A stretch of 64,000 bases of DNA from positions 1 through 64,000 of the forward strand of contig NW_027053035.1 in assembly GCF_011386835.1 (NCBI RefSeq), written 5' to 3'. Source of the stretch: Chrysemys picta bellii. Lineage: Eukaryota > Chordata > Testudines > Emydidae. Numbering within the stretch: the first letter of the stretch is position 1; the number at the start of each line of letters is the position of its first letter. Of the stretch, positions 38,318 to 49,650 are shown piece after piece. Under the pieces are notes generated by a model that saw only the letters and a list, made by a program, of their open reading frames with translations, searched no databases and was not told the origin of the DNA. The position numbers and the translations under genes are program-made.

Positions 38318-40332
38318 ACCTGTCAGAGACTCAAACGCCCCGAGGAATCAGGGGGAATTCAGGGCACCTGGAACCAGCAGCATTTCCACTCAGCACCTGC
38401 CCACCACTGAGGGATGAATTCACCACCTGAACCCCAGAATGGAGTCTTCTTCTCCTTTCTAGTAACCTCCAGTGCCAACCCGCCTCCATGTAGGGTGAGC
38501 TCCTGCTACCTCCCCCTCAGTGCCCTTGACAGCTGTTCCACCTCCAAACCACGGCTCAAGTTATCAGAACCCTCTTCTATACCCCCACCCAGGTTGGGCA
38601 GGGAGGCGGCTCTAGCATGGGGGGCAGGAGGGATTCTGCCAAGAGTGAAGTAGGTTGCAGGGAGGTTGAGATCTTGCTCCAAGTCATCCCAGACACTAAT
38701 GCGAAGCCACAGGATGGCAGCATCTAGTGTCAGTGGAGTCCAAGCACTATTTCAACCCCACAGTTTTGGATCAACTTCCCACAAGGGGAGGTGAAGAGCA
38801 CCCCCAGCAACCCACACACACACACACCACTCCTGGTGGTGGGAGGGGAACAGGAGAAAGGACAAAAGAAGTAAGAGATGAAGAGAAAGGAAGGAGGGAT
38901 GGAGGAAAAGGTAAAACGAAAAGGACAAACCCTAATGTCCCCAGTGATTCTACGGGACAAAATCCCAGGTGGACTATAAAATTCTGACACATTAAACTAG
39001 TGTTTTCCATGCCTAGAATTCAGCTGGCACCAGATGGATCAGACTGAGCAGCTTCCAAAACCTCTTGGAGGCTCTTACCTTCTAAACAGGGACGTCTGTT
39101 TTCTAGTAAAATCAGTAAAAGGAAAGGAGACAACTCGAAAGAGGCTCCTGCTCTAACTCAAATACGTGAAGCCTAATACTCTCTCAGTCCTCAAAGAGAG
39201 ACCTGGAGAAGGAGACTTGCTGAAGTAAAGCCACAAGGGTCTCTGAGGTTTCCCTGGCCCTGCGCCCCTGTCCTGCCTGGCTGATGTCAGCATCTCTCTC
39301 TGAGGTAACCACCTCCCTAACACCTTTGACCAATAGGTTGAGCTCCTGCAAAAGGCCTTTGTGATGTCACTGCCACACCCAACCAAACGCTGAAGTGCTA
39401 ATGTCCTGCTGCTGGCCTGACACTTTGAAGGTTTGAGCTACTCTCTGTGGATCACCCCACTCAATGCGTCTTCATTCTAGGAAGCAAGTGGGCTCGACAG
39501 TAAAACATCAGAGGCTGCTTCCAATGCTACACTCACTGTTTCCAAAATTAGTAGACTTTATGGCCACAAGAGACCTTTAGAGCATCTCATCTAAGCCCCT
39601 GCATATCATAGGCTTCCTCTATAGTACAATAGTTACTTTTTGGGCACACACATTCCAGAAAGGCATCTAGTCTTCATTCAATGACATCAAGAGATGGAGA
39701 ATCCACCACTTTCCCTTTTAGTGAGTGCCAGGGGGCTCCATTTCCCCTTCCACTAGCTCCCCGTTTACAGTGAGCCAGAGCAGTACCTGCAGCAGGGAGC
39801 GGGAGTTGCTGATGGCCTCAGAGGAACAGCCCCTGCAGTGTCTCAGGAAGCTGGCGCAAGTGCCGGATGATGCTGGTGCATCACTTTGGCCATGACGTCC
39901 TCCTGCTGCAAGGGAACGAGAACCTGTCAGAGACTCAAACGCCCCGAGGAATCAGGGGGAATTAAGGGAACCTGGAACCAGCAGTATTTCCACTTAGCAC
40001 CTGCCCACCACTGAGGGATGAATTCACCTCCTGAACCCCAGAATGGAATCTTCTTGTCCTTTCTAGTAACCTCCAATACCAACCCCCGTTCTTGTAGGGT
40101 GAGCTCCTGCTACCTCCCCCTCAGTGCCCTTGACCGCTGTTCCACCTCCAAACCACAGCTCAAGTTATCAGAACCCTCTTCTCCACCCCCACCCAGGTTG
40201 GGCAGGGAGGTGGCTCTAGCAGGGGGGGGCAGGAGGGATTCTGGCAGCAGTGAAGTGGGTTGCGGGAAGGTTGAGATCTTGCCACAATTTTGGATCAACT
40301 TCCCACAAGGGGAGGTGAAGAGCACCCCTAGC
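38318..40332. repeat. Macrosatellite units 8 (right part) and 9
   Basis: This resumes within the exon-like block at 'acctgtcagag', runs to a short (CA)n at about 38811-38827, then gives one complete unit to the next (CA)n at 40333 (1.52 kb). A ~100 bp deletion near 40286 removes the 'catcccagacactaatgc' block. The exon-like segment lies near 39787. No gene is visible. Confidence 0.8.
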
Positions 40333-41708
40333 AACACACACATACACACACACACCACTCCTGGTAGTGGGAGGGGAACAGGAGAAAGGACAAAAGAAGT
40401 AAGAGATGAAGAGAAAGGAAGGAGGGATGGAGGAAAAGGTAAAACGAAAAGGACAAACCCTAATGTCCCCAGTGATTCTACGGCACAAAATCCCAGGTGG
40501 GCTATAAAATTCTGCCACCTTGAACTAGTGTTTTCCATGCCTAGAATTCAGCTGGCACCAGATGGATCAGACTGAGCAGCTTCCAAAACCTCTTGGAGGC
40601 TCTTACCTTCTAAACAGGGACGTCTGTTTTCTAGTAAAATCAGTAAAAGGAAAGGAGACAACTCGAAAGAGGCTCCTGCTCTAACTCAAATACGTGAAGC
40701 CTAATACTCTCTCAGTCCTCAAAGAGAGACCTCGAGAAGGAGACTTGCTGAAGCAAAGCCACAGAGGTCTCTGAGGTTTCCCTGGCCCTGCGCCCCTCTC
40801 CTGCCTGGCTGATGTCAGCATCTCTCTCTGAGGTCACCACCTCCCTAACACCTTTGACCAATAGGCTGAGGTCCTGGGAAAGGCCTTTGTGATATCACTG
40901 CCACACCCAACCAAACCCTAAAGTGCTAATATCCTGCTACTGGCCTGACACTTTGAAGGTTTGAGCTACTCTCTGTGGATCACCCCACTCAATGCGTCCT
41001 CATTCTAGGAAGCAAGCGGGCTAGACAGTAAAACATCAGAGGCTGCTCCCAATGCTACACTCAGTGTTTCCAAAATTAGTAGACTTTATGGCCACAAGAG
41101 ACCTTTAGAGCATCTAATCTAAGCCCCTGCATATCACAGGCTTCCTGTATAGTACAATAGTTACTTTTTGGGCACACACATTCCAGACAGGCATCTAGTC
41201 TTCATTCAATGACATCAAGAGATGGAGAATCCACCACTTTCCCTTTTAGTGAGTGCCAGGGGGCTCCATTTCCCCTTCCACTAGCACCCCATTTACAGTG
41301 AGCCAGAGCAGTACATGCAGCAGGGAGTGGGAGTTGCTGATGTCCACAGAGGCACAGCCCCTGCAGTGTCAACTTCCCATAAGGGGAAGTGAGGAGCACC
41401 CCCAGCAACACACACACACACACACCACTCCTGGTGGTGAGAGGGGAACAAGAGAAAGGAAGGAGGGATGGAGGAAAAGGTAAAACGAAAAGGACAAACC
41501 CTAATGTCCCCAGTGATTCTACGGCACAAAATCCCAGGTGGGCTATAAAATTCTGCCACCTTGAACTAGTGTTTTCCATGCCTAGAATTCATCTGGCACC
41601 AGATGGATCAGACTGAGCAGGTTAAAAACCTCTCCAAGGCTCTTACCTTCTCAACAGGCACGTCTGTTTTCTAGTAAAATCAATAAAAGGAGAAAACCCA
41701 AAAGAGGT
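40333..41708. repeat. Macrosatellite units 10 and 11 (left part)
   Basis: Unit 10 is shortened to ~1.07 kb by a deletion near 41370 that joins the exon-like segment directly to the block before (CA)n. That copy has also lost the donor-like GTAC. Unit 11 begins with (CA)n at about 41407 and is interrupted by the Gypsy element after 'aaaagaggt'. Confidence 0.8.
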
Positions 41709-42185
41709 TGTGACGAACTGGGACTGTTCTTGCTGGGGTGTGTGAATGCTGACAGGGGAGTGTGACTAGGATGGTCTGCATCGGGGGATGGGAGCCGGCC
41801 CAAGGGAACATACCTGAGCTTGTAACAGGAGAACCCAGGAGGGGGTTGGAGGTCAGATGACTCCGGGGCCCGGGAAACTGAACAAAGGCTGTGGGAGGGG
41901 TCGCTGAAGGCAGAGTGCTGGAAGCAGGCTGGAAGGAGGCTGGAGAGATGGCTGGGAGGCAGAGATGGCTCTGACCCCCCCCCCCAAGGGGGTGGGCTGG
42001 CATGCCCTGGGACCCCAAGCTGGACCTAACTGAGGGGGGCCCTGTTGTCTGTGCCTGCAAGACCTGTCTTGGACTGTATTCCTGTCATCCAAATAAACCT
42101 TCTGCTTTACTGGCTGGCTGAGAGTCATGGTGAATCGCAGGAAGCCGGGGGTGCAGGGCCCTGAGTTCCCCAATACTCCGTGACA
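41709..42185 (+). repeat. 5' LTR of the Gypsy element
   Basis: This starts TGTGACGAAC and ends CTCCGTGACA. An AATAAA polyadenylation signal lies at 42092-42097, and an 11-C run near 41974-41984 is preserved in the other LTR. I see no clear TATA box. Confidence 0.92.
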
Positions 42186-42187
42186 AC

Positions 42188-42205
42188 TGGTGGCAGCGGT
42201 GGGAT
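42188..42205 (+). promoter_or_regulatory. Primer-binding site, tRNA-Leu
   Basis: TGGTGGCAGCGGTGGGAT starts two bases after the 5' LTR. It is the complement of the last 18 nt, CCA included, of a vertebrate-type tRNA-Leu (AAG/TAG class, 3' end ATCCCACCGCTGCCA plus CCA). The assignment relies on remembered tRNA sequence. Confidence 0.8.
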
Positions 42206-42524
42206 CTACTGCACCCCGTAGACGGCGCTTCCTGCAGTAAGTGACTGGGGAGCAGTAAAACGAAGGGGGATTGACGGGGACCAGGCCTGCTGAAGAGTGG
42301 GAGAGAGACGGTTATTACCCCTGGGAGTGTGTGACCAGCGAGAAGGACTTTTGCAGTAACAGGGTCCCCCGTGGGATCGCAGCGAGTGGTCCCAGGGGCG
42401 GAGGAGTCTGCAGCTCGACCCTGGCAGAGAGGTGGTGACCTCGAGAAGGGCTGGCACACTAGGGGTCGCCCTGGGAACTGTGGGGAGCTGTGAGCACACA
42501 GGCCGGTGAGTGGCCAGCAGGAAG
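42206..42524 (+). other. Gypsy leader region
   Basis: About 320 bp between PBS and the first plausible ATG (42525). It would contain the packaging signal of such an element; nothing specific can be recognised. Confidence 0.5.
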
Positions 42525-45233
42525 ATGTATGCCAAGCGGCTTAAGAGCGACCTGGTGGAGCTGTGCAAGCAGAGGCGGCTGCGCATTGGGAGGCTCACCA
42601 AAGAACAGCTCATCGCCCAGCTGGAGGCGGAAGATCGCGCGAATGAACTGATCCCTGTGTCTCAGGGAAGCAGCCTGGCAAATGCAGCGCAGGCACCAGT
42701 GTCTGTCCCGGCTGGGAGTGGTCAGCCGGCTGCTGAGGGCTTCCCGAGACCCCTCCTTCCTATGCCTAGGGGAAGGGTGGGGAGGAGCCCAGCAAATACC
42801 GAAGGCGCCGTGATCCCCCCGGCCAGCAGGGGGTCCCCCCGGCGAAGCTCGCCGGCCAGCAGAGGAGCCTCCCGGCGACGTTCGGCATCCGGGGAGCGGA
42901 ATTGGCTGGAATGGGAGGAAGAGCTAAAACTGAGAGAGCTGGAGGATCGTGAACAACAGAGACAGCATGAAGAGAGACAGCATCAGCGTGAAGAGAGACA
43001 GAGACAGCATGAACGGGAGGAGAATGAGAGACAGAGACAGGAGAATGAGAGACAGCGTCAGCATGACCTGGAACTGGCGAGATTGAAGGGCAGCGAACCC
43101 CCGGCTGCGGTGAGTGAGGGGGGACCCAGGACTGCACGGAGCTTTGATAAGTGCATCATGGCCCCATACAAGGAGGGGGAGGACATGGATGACTTCCTGG
43201 AGGCCTTTGAGACGGCCTGCGAGCTGCACCGGGTTGATCCCGCGGACAGACTCCAGGTCCTTACCCCCTTACTGGACCCCAAATCCGTGGCATTGTACCG
43301 CCAACTGGGAGAGGCAGAGAAAGGGGACTACGAACTATTCAAAAAGGCCCTGCTACGAGAGTTTGGGCTGACTCCTGAGATGTACCGGGAAAGGTTCCGG
43401 AGTCAGGATAAAACCCCTGAGATCTCATATCTGCAACTAGCCGCCCGCATGGAAAGATACGCCAGCAAGTGGGCTGGTGGGGCCCAGACGAAGGAGGACC
43501 TGATTAAACTGCTGGTACTGGAGCAACTGTATGAGCGGTGCCCATCCGACCTGAGGCTGTGGTTGGTGGACAGAAAGCCAGAGAACCCGCGACACGCCGG
43601 GCAGCTGGCTGATGAGTTTGTAAAGAGCCGGTCAGGGGGTGGCAGGGAGGAGCCCCAAAGGAACAGGCCCGCCGCGATGCAGAGAGAGAGTCACCCTGGG
43701 ACCTCCCAAAGGGGGAATATGGGGAATCCCCTCCCACGGGGAATGCCCAGCGTCAGGGACAACCGACCGGCTCGAGGGGACCCACGGGACCTGAGCTGCT
43801 ATTACTGCGGCCGAAGAGGCCACGTTCGGGCCCAGTGCCCCAAGCTCAAGGACAGACTGAGCAGACCGAACCCGCACCGGGTTAACTTGGTAGAGGCCCA
43901 GACAGACGAGGGGCAGGCTTCTAACGCAAGAGGGGCTGGCAGCTTATCAACTGCTCAAGAGAGAGAAGGGCCCCAGGCCAGCTTCTCTGGGGGGCCAGAT
44001 GCTCCGGATTCAAAGTTCTCCGTTTACAGGGTTGGCGCGGGGCTGTCCCTGCGGAGCGAGTGCCTTGTTCCCCTGGAGGTGGATGGGAAGAAAGTTTATG
44101 GATACTGGGACACGGGCGCAGAGGTGACACTGGCCCGGCCCGAGGTGGTGGCCCCAGATCGGGTGGTGCCCAACACCTTCCTGACCCTGACCGGGGTGGG
44201 CGGGACCCCATTCAAGGTTCCCGTAGCGAGGGTACACCTGAAATGGGGGGCCAAGGAGGGCCCCAAGGACGTGGGAGTGCACCACCATTTGCCCACTGAG
44301 GTGTTGATGGGGGGGGACCTAGAGGACTGGCCAAGCAGCCCCCAGACCGCCTTAGTTGTGACCCGCAGTCAGAGCCGGCGAGGGGCACTGCGCCCTGGCC
44401 TTGGGGGGGGTGCCTTGCCTGAGGCGCAGGACCCTAACCTGGTGGGGAGGGAACGCCCAGGGACACGGCGCAGGGAGGCTGCAGCTTCGGACCCAGCGGG
44501 CGAGAAAGAGCAGGTGGCCATCCCTGTCCCAGCTGCTGAGTTCCAGGCCGAGTTACAGAGAGATCCCTCCTTGCGGAAGATAAGGGACCTGGCCGACCTC
44601 AATGCGGTACAGACCATGGGACGAGGTGGCCGGAAAAGGTTCCTGTGGGAGAAGGGGTTCCTGTACCGAGAATGGGCTCCCCCAGGGAAAATGGAGTCAG
44701 GGGGGATCAGGAGGCAGCTGGTGGTACCCCAGAAGTATCGCCGCCAGCTGCTGTGCCGGGCCCATGACATTCCCCTCTCAGGGCACCAGGGAACCTGGCG
44801 TACCCAGCAGAGGCTGCTACGGAGCTTTTACTGGCCTGGGGTCTTTGTTACTGTCCGACAGTACTGCGGATCCTGTGACCCCTGTCAGAGGGGGAGGAAG
44901 GCCTGGGACAAGGGGAAAAGAGCTTTAGGACCCTTGCCCAGCATAAAGGATCCTTTCCAGAGGGTGGCCAAGGTTAAAAGGGCGGCTCTAAACCAAGAGA
45001 GCCCAAAGCACAGACCTCCAGACTGGAGCGCTGGGAGAAGACCACAGCCCAGTTGGAACCCCAGAGGTATGGGGGTGGGGAAAGGGCACAGGCCGCATAA
45101 ACCTTCCCACATGCGAACTGCGAGTGCCATCAAGCACCCCCGACCTAAGGGGGGGCGTGAAACTGGAGGGGCCTGGTGTAATTCTCACCAAGGAACTGGA
45201 GGGATGCGGGGGCATCCATGGGAACGGGGGTAG
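42525..45233 (+). CDS. Gag-protease-integrase-zinc-finger polyprotein of the deleted Gypsy element
   Basis: The open frame begins at 42510 with GTG; ATG at 42525 is the likely start. Counting from 42510 (907 residues): a SAP-like N-terminus (LVELCKQRRLRIGRL, 15-29), a charged Glu/Arg/Gln coiled-coil-like stretch (~133-195), a capsid C-terminal domain resembling the SCAN domain (~284-373), a CCHC zinc knuckle (Cys430, Cys433, His438, Cys443), a retropepsin motif WDTGAEV (catalytic Asp534), then an integrase zinc finger (His752, His759, Cys789, Cys792). After PFQRVA (residue 820, near 44969) the sequence no longer resembles integrase; the core, RT and RNase H are deleted, and the tail is probably read in a displaced frame. 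It could supply Gag and protease. SCAN domains in host genes are thought to derive from this kind of capsid. Confidence 0.88.
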   Translation: MYAKRLKSDLVELCKQRRLRIGRLTKEQLIAQLEAEDRANELIPVSQGSSLANAAQAPVSVPAGSGQPAAEGFPRPLLPMPRGRVGRSPANTEGAVIPPASRGSPRRSSPASRGASRRRSASGERNWLEWEEELKLRELEDREQQRQHEERQHQREERQRQHEREENERQRQENERQRQHDLELARLKGSEPPAAVSEGGPRTARSFDKCIMAPYKEGEDMDDFLEAFETACELHRVDPADRLQVLTPLLDPKSVALYRQLGEAEKGDYELFKKALLREFGLTPEMYRERFRSQDKTPEISYLQLAARMERYASKWAGGAQTKEDLIKLLVLEQLYERCPSDLRLWLVDRKPENPRHAGQLADEFVKSRSGGGREEPQRNRPAAMQRESHPGTSQRGNMGNPLPRGMPSVRDNRPARGDPRDLSCYYCGRRGHVRAQCPKLKDRLSRPNPHRVNLVEAQTDEGQASNARGAGSLSTAQEREGPQASFSGGPDAPDSKFSVYRVGAGLSLRSECLVPLEVDGKKVYGYWDTGAEVTLARPEVVAPDRVVPNTFLTLTGVGGTPFKVPVARVHLKWGAKEGPKDVGVHHHLPTEVLMGGDLEDWPSSPQTALVVTRSQSRRGALRPGLGGGALPEAQDPNLVGRERPGTRRREAAASDPAGEKEQVAIPVPAAEFQAELQRDPSLRKIRDLADLNAVQTMGRGGRKRFLWEKGFLYREWAPPGKMESGGIRRQLVVPQKYRRQLLCRAHDIPLSGHQGTWRTQQRLLRSFYWPGVFVTVRQYCGSCDPCQRGRKAWDKGKRALGPLPSIKDPFQRVAKVKRAALNQESPKHRPPDWSAGRRPQPSWNPRGMGVGKGHRPHKPSHMRTASAIKHPRPKGGRETGGAWCNSHQGTGGMRGHPWERG

Positions 45234-45286
45234 GTTCGAACTTCCCCGGGTCACTGGCTAAAGTGACCCTGCTCAGTTCGGTCTCG

Positions 45287-45299
45287 AAGGGGGGAGAGA
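45287..45299 (+). promoter_or_regulatory. Polypurine tract
   Basis: AAGGGGGGAGAGA lies immediately before the 3' LTR, where plus-strand DNA synthesis would be primed. Confidence 0.85.
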
Positions 45300-45776
45300 T
45301 GTGACGAACTGGGACTGTTCTTGCTGGGGTGTGTGAATGCTGACAGGGGAGTGTGACTAGGATGGTCTGCATCGGGGGATGGGAGCCGGCCCAAGGGAAC
45401 ATACCTGAGCTTGTAACAGGAGAACCCAGGAGGGGGTTGGAGGTCAGATGACTCCGGGGCCCGGGAAACTGAACAAAGGCTGTGGGAGGGGTCGCTGAAG
45501 GCAGAGTGCTGGAAGCAGGCTGGAAGGAGGCTGGAGAGATGGCTGGGAGGCAGAGATGGCTCTGACCCCCCCCCCCAAGGGGGTGGGCTGGCATGCCCTG
45601 GGACCCCAAGCTGGACCTAACTGAGGGGGGCCCTGTTGTCTGTGCCTGAAAGACCTGTCTTGGACTGTATTCCTGTCATCCAAATAAACCTTCTGCTTTA
45701 CTGGCTGGCTGAGAGTCATGGTGAATCGCAGGAAGCCGGGGGTGCAGGGCCCTGAGTTCCCCAATACTCCGTGACA
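45300..45776 (+). repeat. 3' LTR of the Gypsy element
   Basis: 477 bp, identical to the 5' LTR except A at 45649. AATAAA lies at 45683-45688, followed by GAGGT of the target duplication. Confidence 0.92.
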
Positions 45777-46596
45777 GAGGTTCCTCCTCGCACTCACATA
45801 CTTGAACCCTAATACTCTCTGAGTCCTAAAGGGAGACGTCGAGAAGGAGACTTGCTGAAGCAAAGCCACAGGGGTCTCTGAGGTTTCCCAGGCCCTGCGC
45901 TCCTGTCCTGCCTGGCTGATGTCAGCATCTCTCTCTCAGGTAACCACCTCCCTAACACCTTTGACCCATAGGCTGAGGTCCAGGATAAGGCCTTTGTGAT
46001 ATCACTGCCACACCCAACCAAACCCTAAAGTGCTAATGTCCTGCTACTGGCCTGACACTTTGAAGGTTTGAGCTACTCTCTGTGGATCACCGCACTCAAT
46101 GCGTCCTCATTCTAGGAAGCAAGCGGGCTAGACAGTAAAACATCAGAGGCTGCTCCCAATGCTACACTCAGTGTTTCCAAAATTAGGAGACTTTATGGCC
46201 ACAAGAGACCTTTAGAGCATCTAATCTAACCCGCTGCTGATGGCCTCAGAGGCACAAACCCTGCAGTGTCTCTGAAACCTGGCGCAAGTGCCGGATGATG
46301 CTGGTGCATCACTTTGGCCGTGACGTCCTCCTGCTGCAAGGGAACGAGAACCTGTCAGAGACTCAAACGCCCCGAGGAATCAGCGGGAATTAAGGGCACC
46401 TGGAACCAGCAGTATTTCCACCCAGCACCTGCCCACCACTGAGGAATGAATTCACCTCCTGAACCCCAGAATGGAGTCTTCTTGTCCTTTCTAGTAACCT
46501 CCAGTGACAACCCCCCTCCTTGAAGGATGAGCTCCTGCTATCTCCCCCTCAGTGCCCTTGACAGCTGTTCCACCTCCAAACCACAGCTCAAGTTAT
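45777..46596. repeat. Macrosatellite unit 11, right part, with internal deletion
   Basis: The unit resumes exactly after the Gypsy element. Near 46235 the CR1 relic and part of the exon-like block are missing ('taacccgctg' joined to 'ctgatggcctcag'). It then runs to 'ctcaagttat', where CR1 copy 2 begins at the same site as copy 1. Confidence 0.8.
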
Positions 46597-49500
46597 TAGT
46601 ACCTTTGGACACAGACTGGCTAACCTAGTGAGGAGGGCTTTAAACTAGGTTCGACGGGGACAGGTGAGCAAAGCCCAAAGGTAAGTGGGGAACATGGAAA
46701 CCGGGGAGATGGGTCAAAAACGAGAGGGAGTGTGGGCTATATTGTCAGAGAGAAAGGAGGGTCAGGACAAAACTGGGAGGAAAGATCAAACCAGTATCTT
46801 AGATGCCTATATACAAATGCGAGAAGTATGGGGAATAAGCAGGAAGAACTGGAAGTGCTAATAAATAAATACAACTATGACATTGTTGGCATCACTGAAA
46901 CTTGGTGGGATAATACACGTGATTGGAATGTTGGTGTGGATGGGTACAGCTTGCTCAGGAAGGATAGACAGGGGAAAAAGGGAGGAGGTGTTGCCTTGTA
47001 TATTAAAAATGTACACACTTGGACTGAGGTAGAGATGGACATAGGAGACGGAAGTGTTGAGAGTCTCTGGGTTAGGCTAAAAGGGGTAAAAAACAAGGGA
47101 GATGTCATGCTAGGAGTCTACTACAGGCCACCTAACCAGGTGGAAGAGGTGGATGAGGCTTTTTTTAAGCAACTAACAAAATCATCCAAAGCCCAAGATT
47201 TGGTGGTGATGGGAGACTTCAACTATCCGGATATATGTTGGGAAAATAACACAGCGGGGCACAGACTATCCAACAAATTCCTGGACTGCATTGGAGACAA
47301 CTTTTTATTTCAGAAGGTTGAAAAAGCTACTAGGGGGGAAGCTGTTCTAGACTTGATTTTAACAAATAGGGAGGAACTCGTTGAGAATTTGAAAGTAGAA
47401 GGCAGCCTGGGTGAAAGTGATCATGAAATCATAGAGTTTGCAATTCTAAGGAAGGGTAGAAGGGAGAACAGCAAAATAGAGACAATGGATTTCAGGAAGG
47501 CAGATTTTGGTAAGCTCAGAGAGCTGATAGGTAAGGTCCCATGGGAATCAAGACTGAGGGGAAAAACAACTGAGGAGAGTTGGCAGTTTTTCAAAGGGAC
47601 ACTATTAAGGGCCCAAAAGCAAGCTATTCCGCTGGTTAGGAAAGATAGAAAATGTGGCAAAAGACCACCTTGGCTTAACCATGAGATCTTGCATGATCTA
47701 AAAAATAAAAAGGAGTCATATAAAAAATGGAAACTGGGACAGATTACAAAGGATGAATATAGGCAAACAACACAGGAATGCAGGGGCAAGATTAGAAAGG
47801 CAAAGGCACAAAATGAGCTCAAACTAGCTACGGGAATAAAGGGAAACAAGAAGACTTTTTATCAATACATTAGAAGCAAGAGGAAGACCAAAGACAGGGT
47901 AGGCCCGCTGCTTAGTGAAGAGGGAGAAACAGTAACAGGAAACTTGGAAATGGCGGAGATGCTTAATGACTTCTTTGTTTCGGTCTTCACCGAGAAGTCT
48001 GAAGGAATGCCTAACATAGTGAATGCTAATGGGAAGGGGGTAGGTTTAGCAGATAAAATAAAAAAAGAACAAGTTAAAAATCACTTAGAAAAGTTAGATG
48101 CCTGCAAGTCACCCGGGCCTGATGAAATGCATCCTAGAATACTCAAGGAGCTAATAGAGGAGGTATCTGAGCCTCTAGCTATTATCTTTGGAAAATCATG
48201 GGAGACGGGAGAGATTCCAGAAGACTGGAAAAGGGCAAATATAGTGCCCATCTATAAAAAGGGAAATAAAAACAACCCAGGAAACTACAGACCCCAGTGA
48301 GTTTAACTTCTGTGCCAGGGAAGATAATGGAGCAAGTAATTAAGGAAATCATCTGCAAACACTTGGAAGGTGGTAAGGTGATAGGGAACAGCCAGCATGG
48401 ATTTGTGAAGAACAAATCATGTCAAACCAATCTGATAGCTTTCTTTGAGAGGATAACGAGCCTTGTGGATAAGGGTGAGGCTGTGGATGTGGTATACCTA
48501 GACTTTAGTAAGGCATTTGATACGGTCTCGCATGATATTCTTATTGATAAACTAGGCAAATACAATTTAGATGGGGCTACTATAAGGTGGGTGCATAACT
48601 GGCTGGATAACCGTACTCAGAGAGTTGTTATTAATAGTTCCCAATCCTGCTGGAAAGCCATAACGAGTGGGGTATCGCAGGGGTCTGTTTTGGGACCGGC
48701 GCTGTTCAATATCTTCATCAACGACTTAGATATTGGCATAGAAAGTACGCTTATTAAGTTTGCGGATGATACCAAACTGGGAGGGATTGCAACTGCTTTG
48801 GAGGACAGGGTCATAATTCAAAATGATCTGGACAAATTGGAGAAATGGTCTGAGTTAAACAGGATGAAGTTTAACAAAGACAAATGCAAAGTGCTCCACT
48901 TAGGAAGGAACAATCAGTTTCACACATACAGAATGGGAAGAGACTGTCTAGGAAGGAGTACGGCAGAAAGGGATCTAGGGGCTATAGTGGACCACAAGCT
49001 AAATATGAGTCAACAGTGTGATGCTGTTGCAAAAAAAGCAAACCTGATTCTGGGATGTATTAACAAGTGTGTTGTGAGCAAGACACGAGAAGTCATTCTT
49101 CCGCTCTACTCTGCTCTGGTTTGGCCTCAGCTGGAGTATTGTGTCCAGTTCTGGGCACCGCATTTTAAAAAAGATGTGGAGAAATTGGAAAGGGTCCAGA
49201 GAAGAGCAACAAGAATGATTAAAGGTCTTGAGAACATGACCTATGAAGGAAGGCTGAAAGAATTGGCTTTGTTTAGTTTGGAAAAGAGAAGACTGAGAGG
49301 AGACATGATAGCAGTTTTCAGGTATTTAAAAGGGTGTCATAAGGAGGAGGGAGAAAACTTGTTCACCTTAGCCTCTAAGGATAGAACCAGAAGCAATGGG
49401 TTTAAAGTGCAGCAAGGGAGGTCTAGGTTGGACATTAGGAAAAAGTTCCTAACTGTCAGGGTGGTTAAACACTGGAATAAATTGCCGAGGGAGGTTGTGG

Positions 49501-49650
49501 AATCTCCATCTCTTGAGATATTTAAGAGTAGGTTAGATAAATGTCTATCAGGGATGGTCTAGATGGTATTTGGTCCTGCCAGGCGGGCAGGGGACTGGAC
49601 TCGATGACCTCTTGAGGTCCCTTCCAGTCCGATAATCTATGAATGTATGA
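46597..49650 (+). mobile_element. CR1 LINE, copy 2 (same insertion as copy 1)
   Basis: It has the same left junction, internal sequence and octamer-like 3' tail as the element at 2935-5983, about 43.7 kb away, and the following ~200 bp also share the loss of (CA)n. It is the best-preserved of the three copies. Confidence 0.9.
46732..49562 (+). pseudogene. CR1 ORF2, nearly intact, one frame break
   Basis: The first frame (46732-48300, 522 codons) has the full endonuclease (TNARS, ITETWW, GDFNYP, ESDHE) and the linker, uninterrupted because the G-run at 47331 keeps the base lost in copies 1 and 3. It stops at the same shift as copy 1 (about 48291-48300, at NYRP). The second frame (48297-49562, 421 codons) has the [30 protein letters not shown], then the C-terminal region to [20 protein letters not shown], the normal CR1 terminus. 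It would be a single protein but for that shift. CR1 proteins act in nuclear target-primed reverse transcription; as it stands this copy cannot encode a full one. Confidence 0.9.

Larger units (their letters stand above)
41709..45776 (+). mobile_element. Gmr1-like Ty3/Gypsy LTR retrotransposon, internally deleted
   Basis: Two 477-bp LTRs bound a 3114-bp internal region. GAGGT flanks both sides (41704-41708 and 45777-45781), a perfect 5-bp target duplication, and the macrosatellite continues seamlessly if the element is removed. PBS, one long gag-pol frame and PPT are present. The frame goes from protease directly to an integrase zinc finger, the unusual gene order of Gmr1-like elements. The integrase core, RT and RNase H are missing, so this is a non-autonomous derivative. 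LTRs differ at one aligned base (42058 C, 45649 A), so the insertion is young. Confidence 0.9.

Noticed and set aside
42188..42205. Possible tRNA-Leu gene
   Set aside because: Only 18 nt complementary to the tRNA 3' end are present and placed as a primer-binding site; no cloverleaf surrounds it.
41680..42613. Minus-strand frames over the Gypsy LTR and leader
   Set aside because: They run antisense to a well-supported element, and both LTRs give the same frames. No domains are recognisable.
42525..45233. The 907-codon frame as a host SCAN-domain gene
   Set aside because: It lies between near-identical LTRs with target duplication, PBS and PPT, and contains zinc knuckle, protease and integrase zinc-finger motifs. 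It is retrotransposon sequence, not a domesticated gene.
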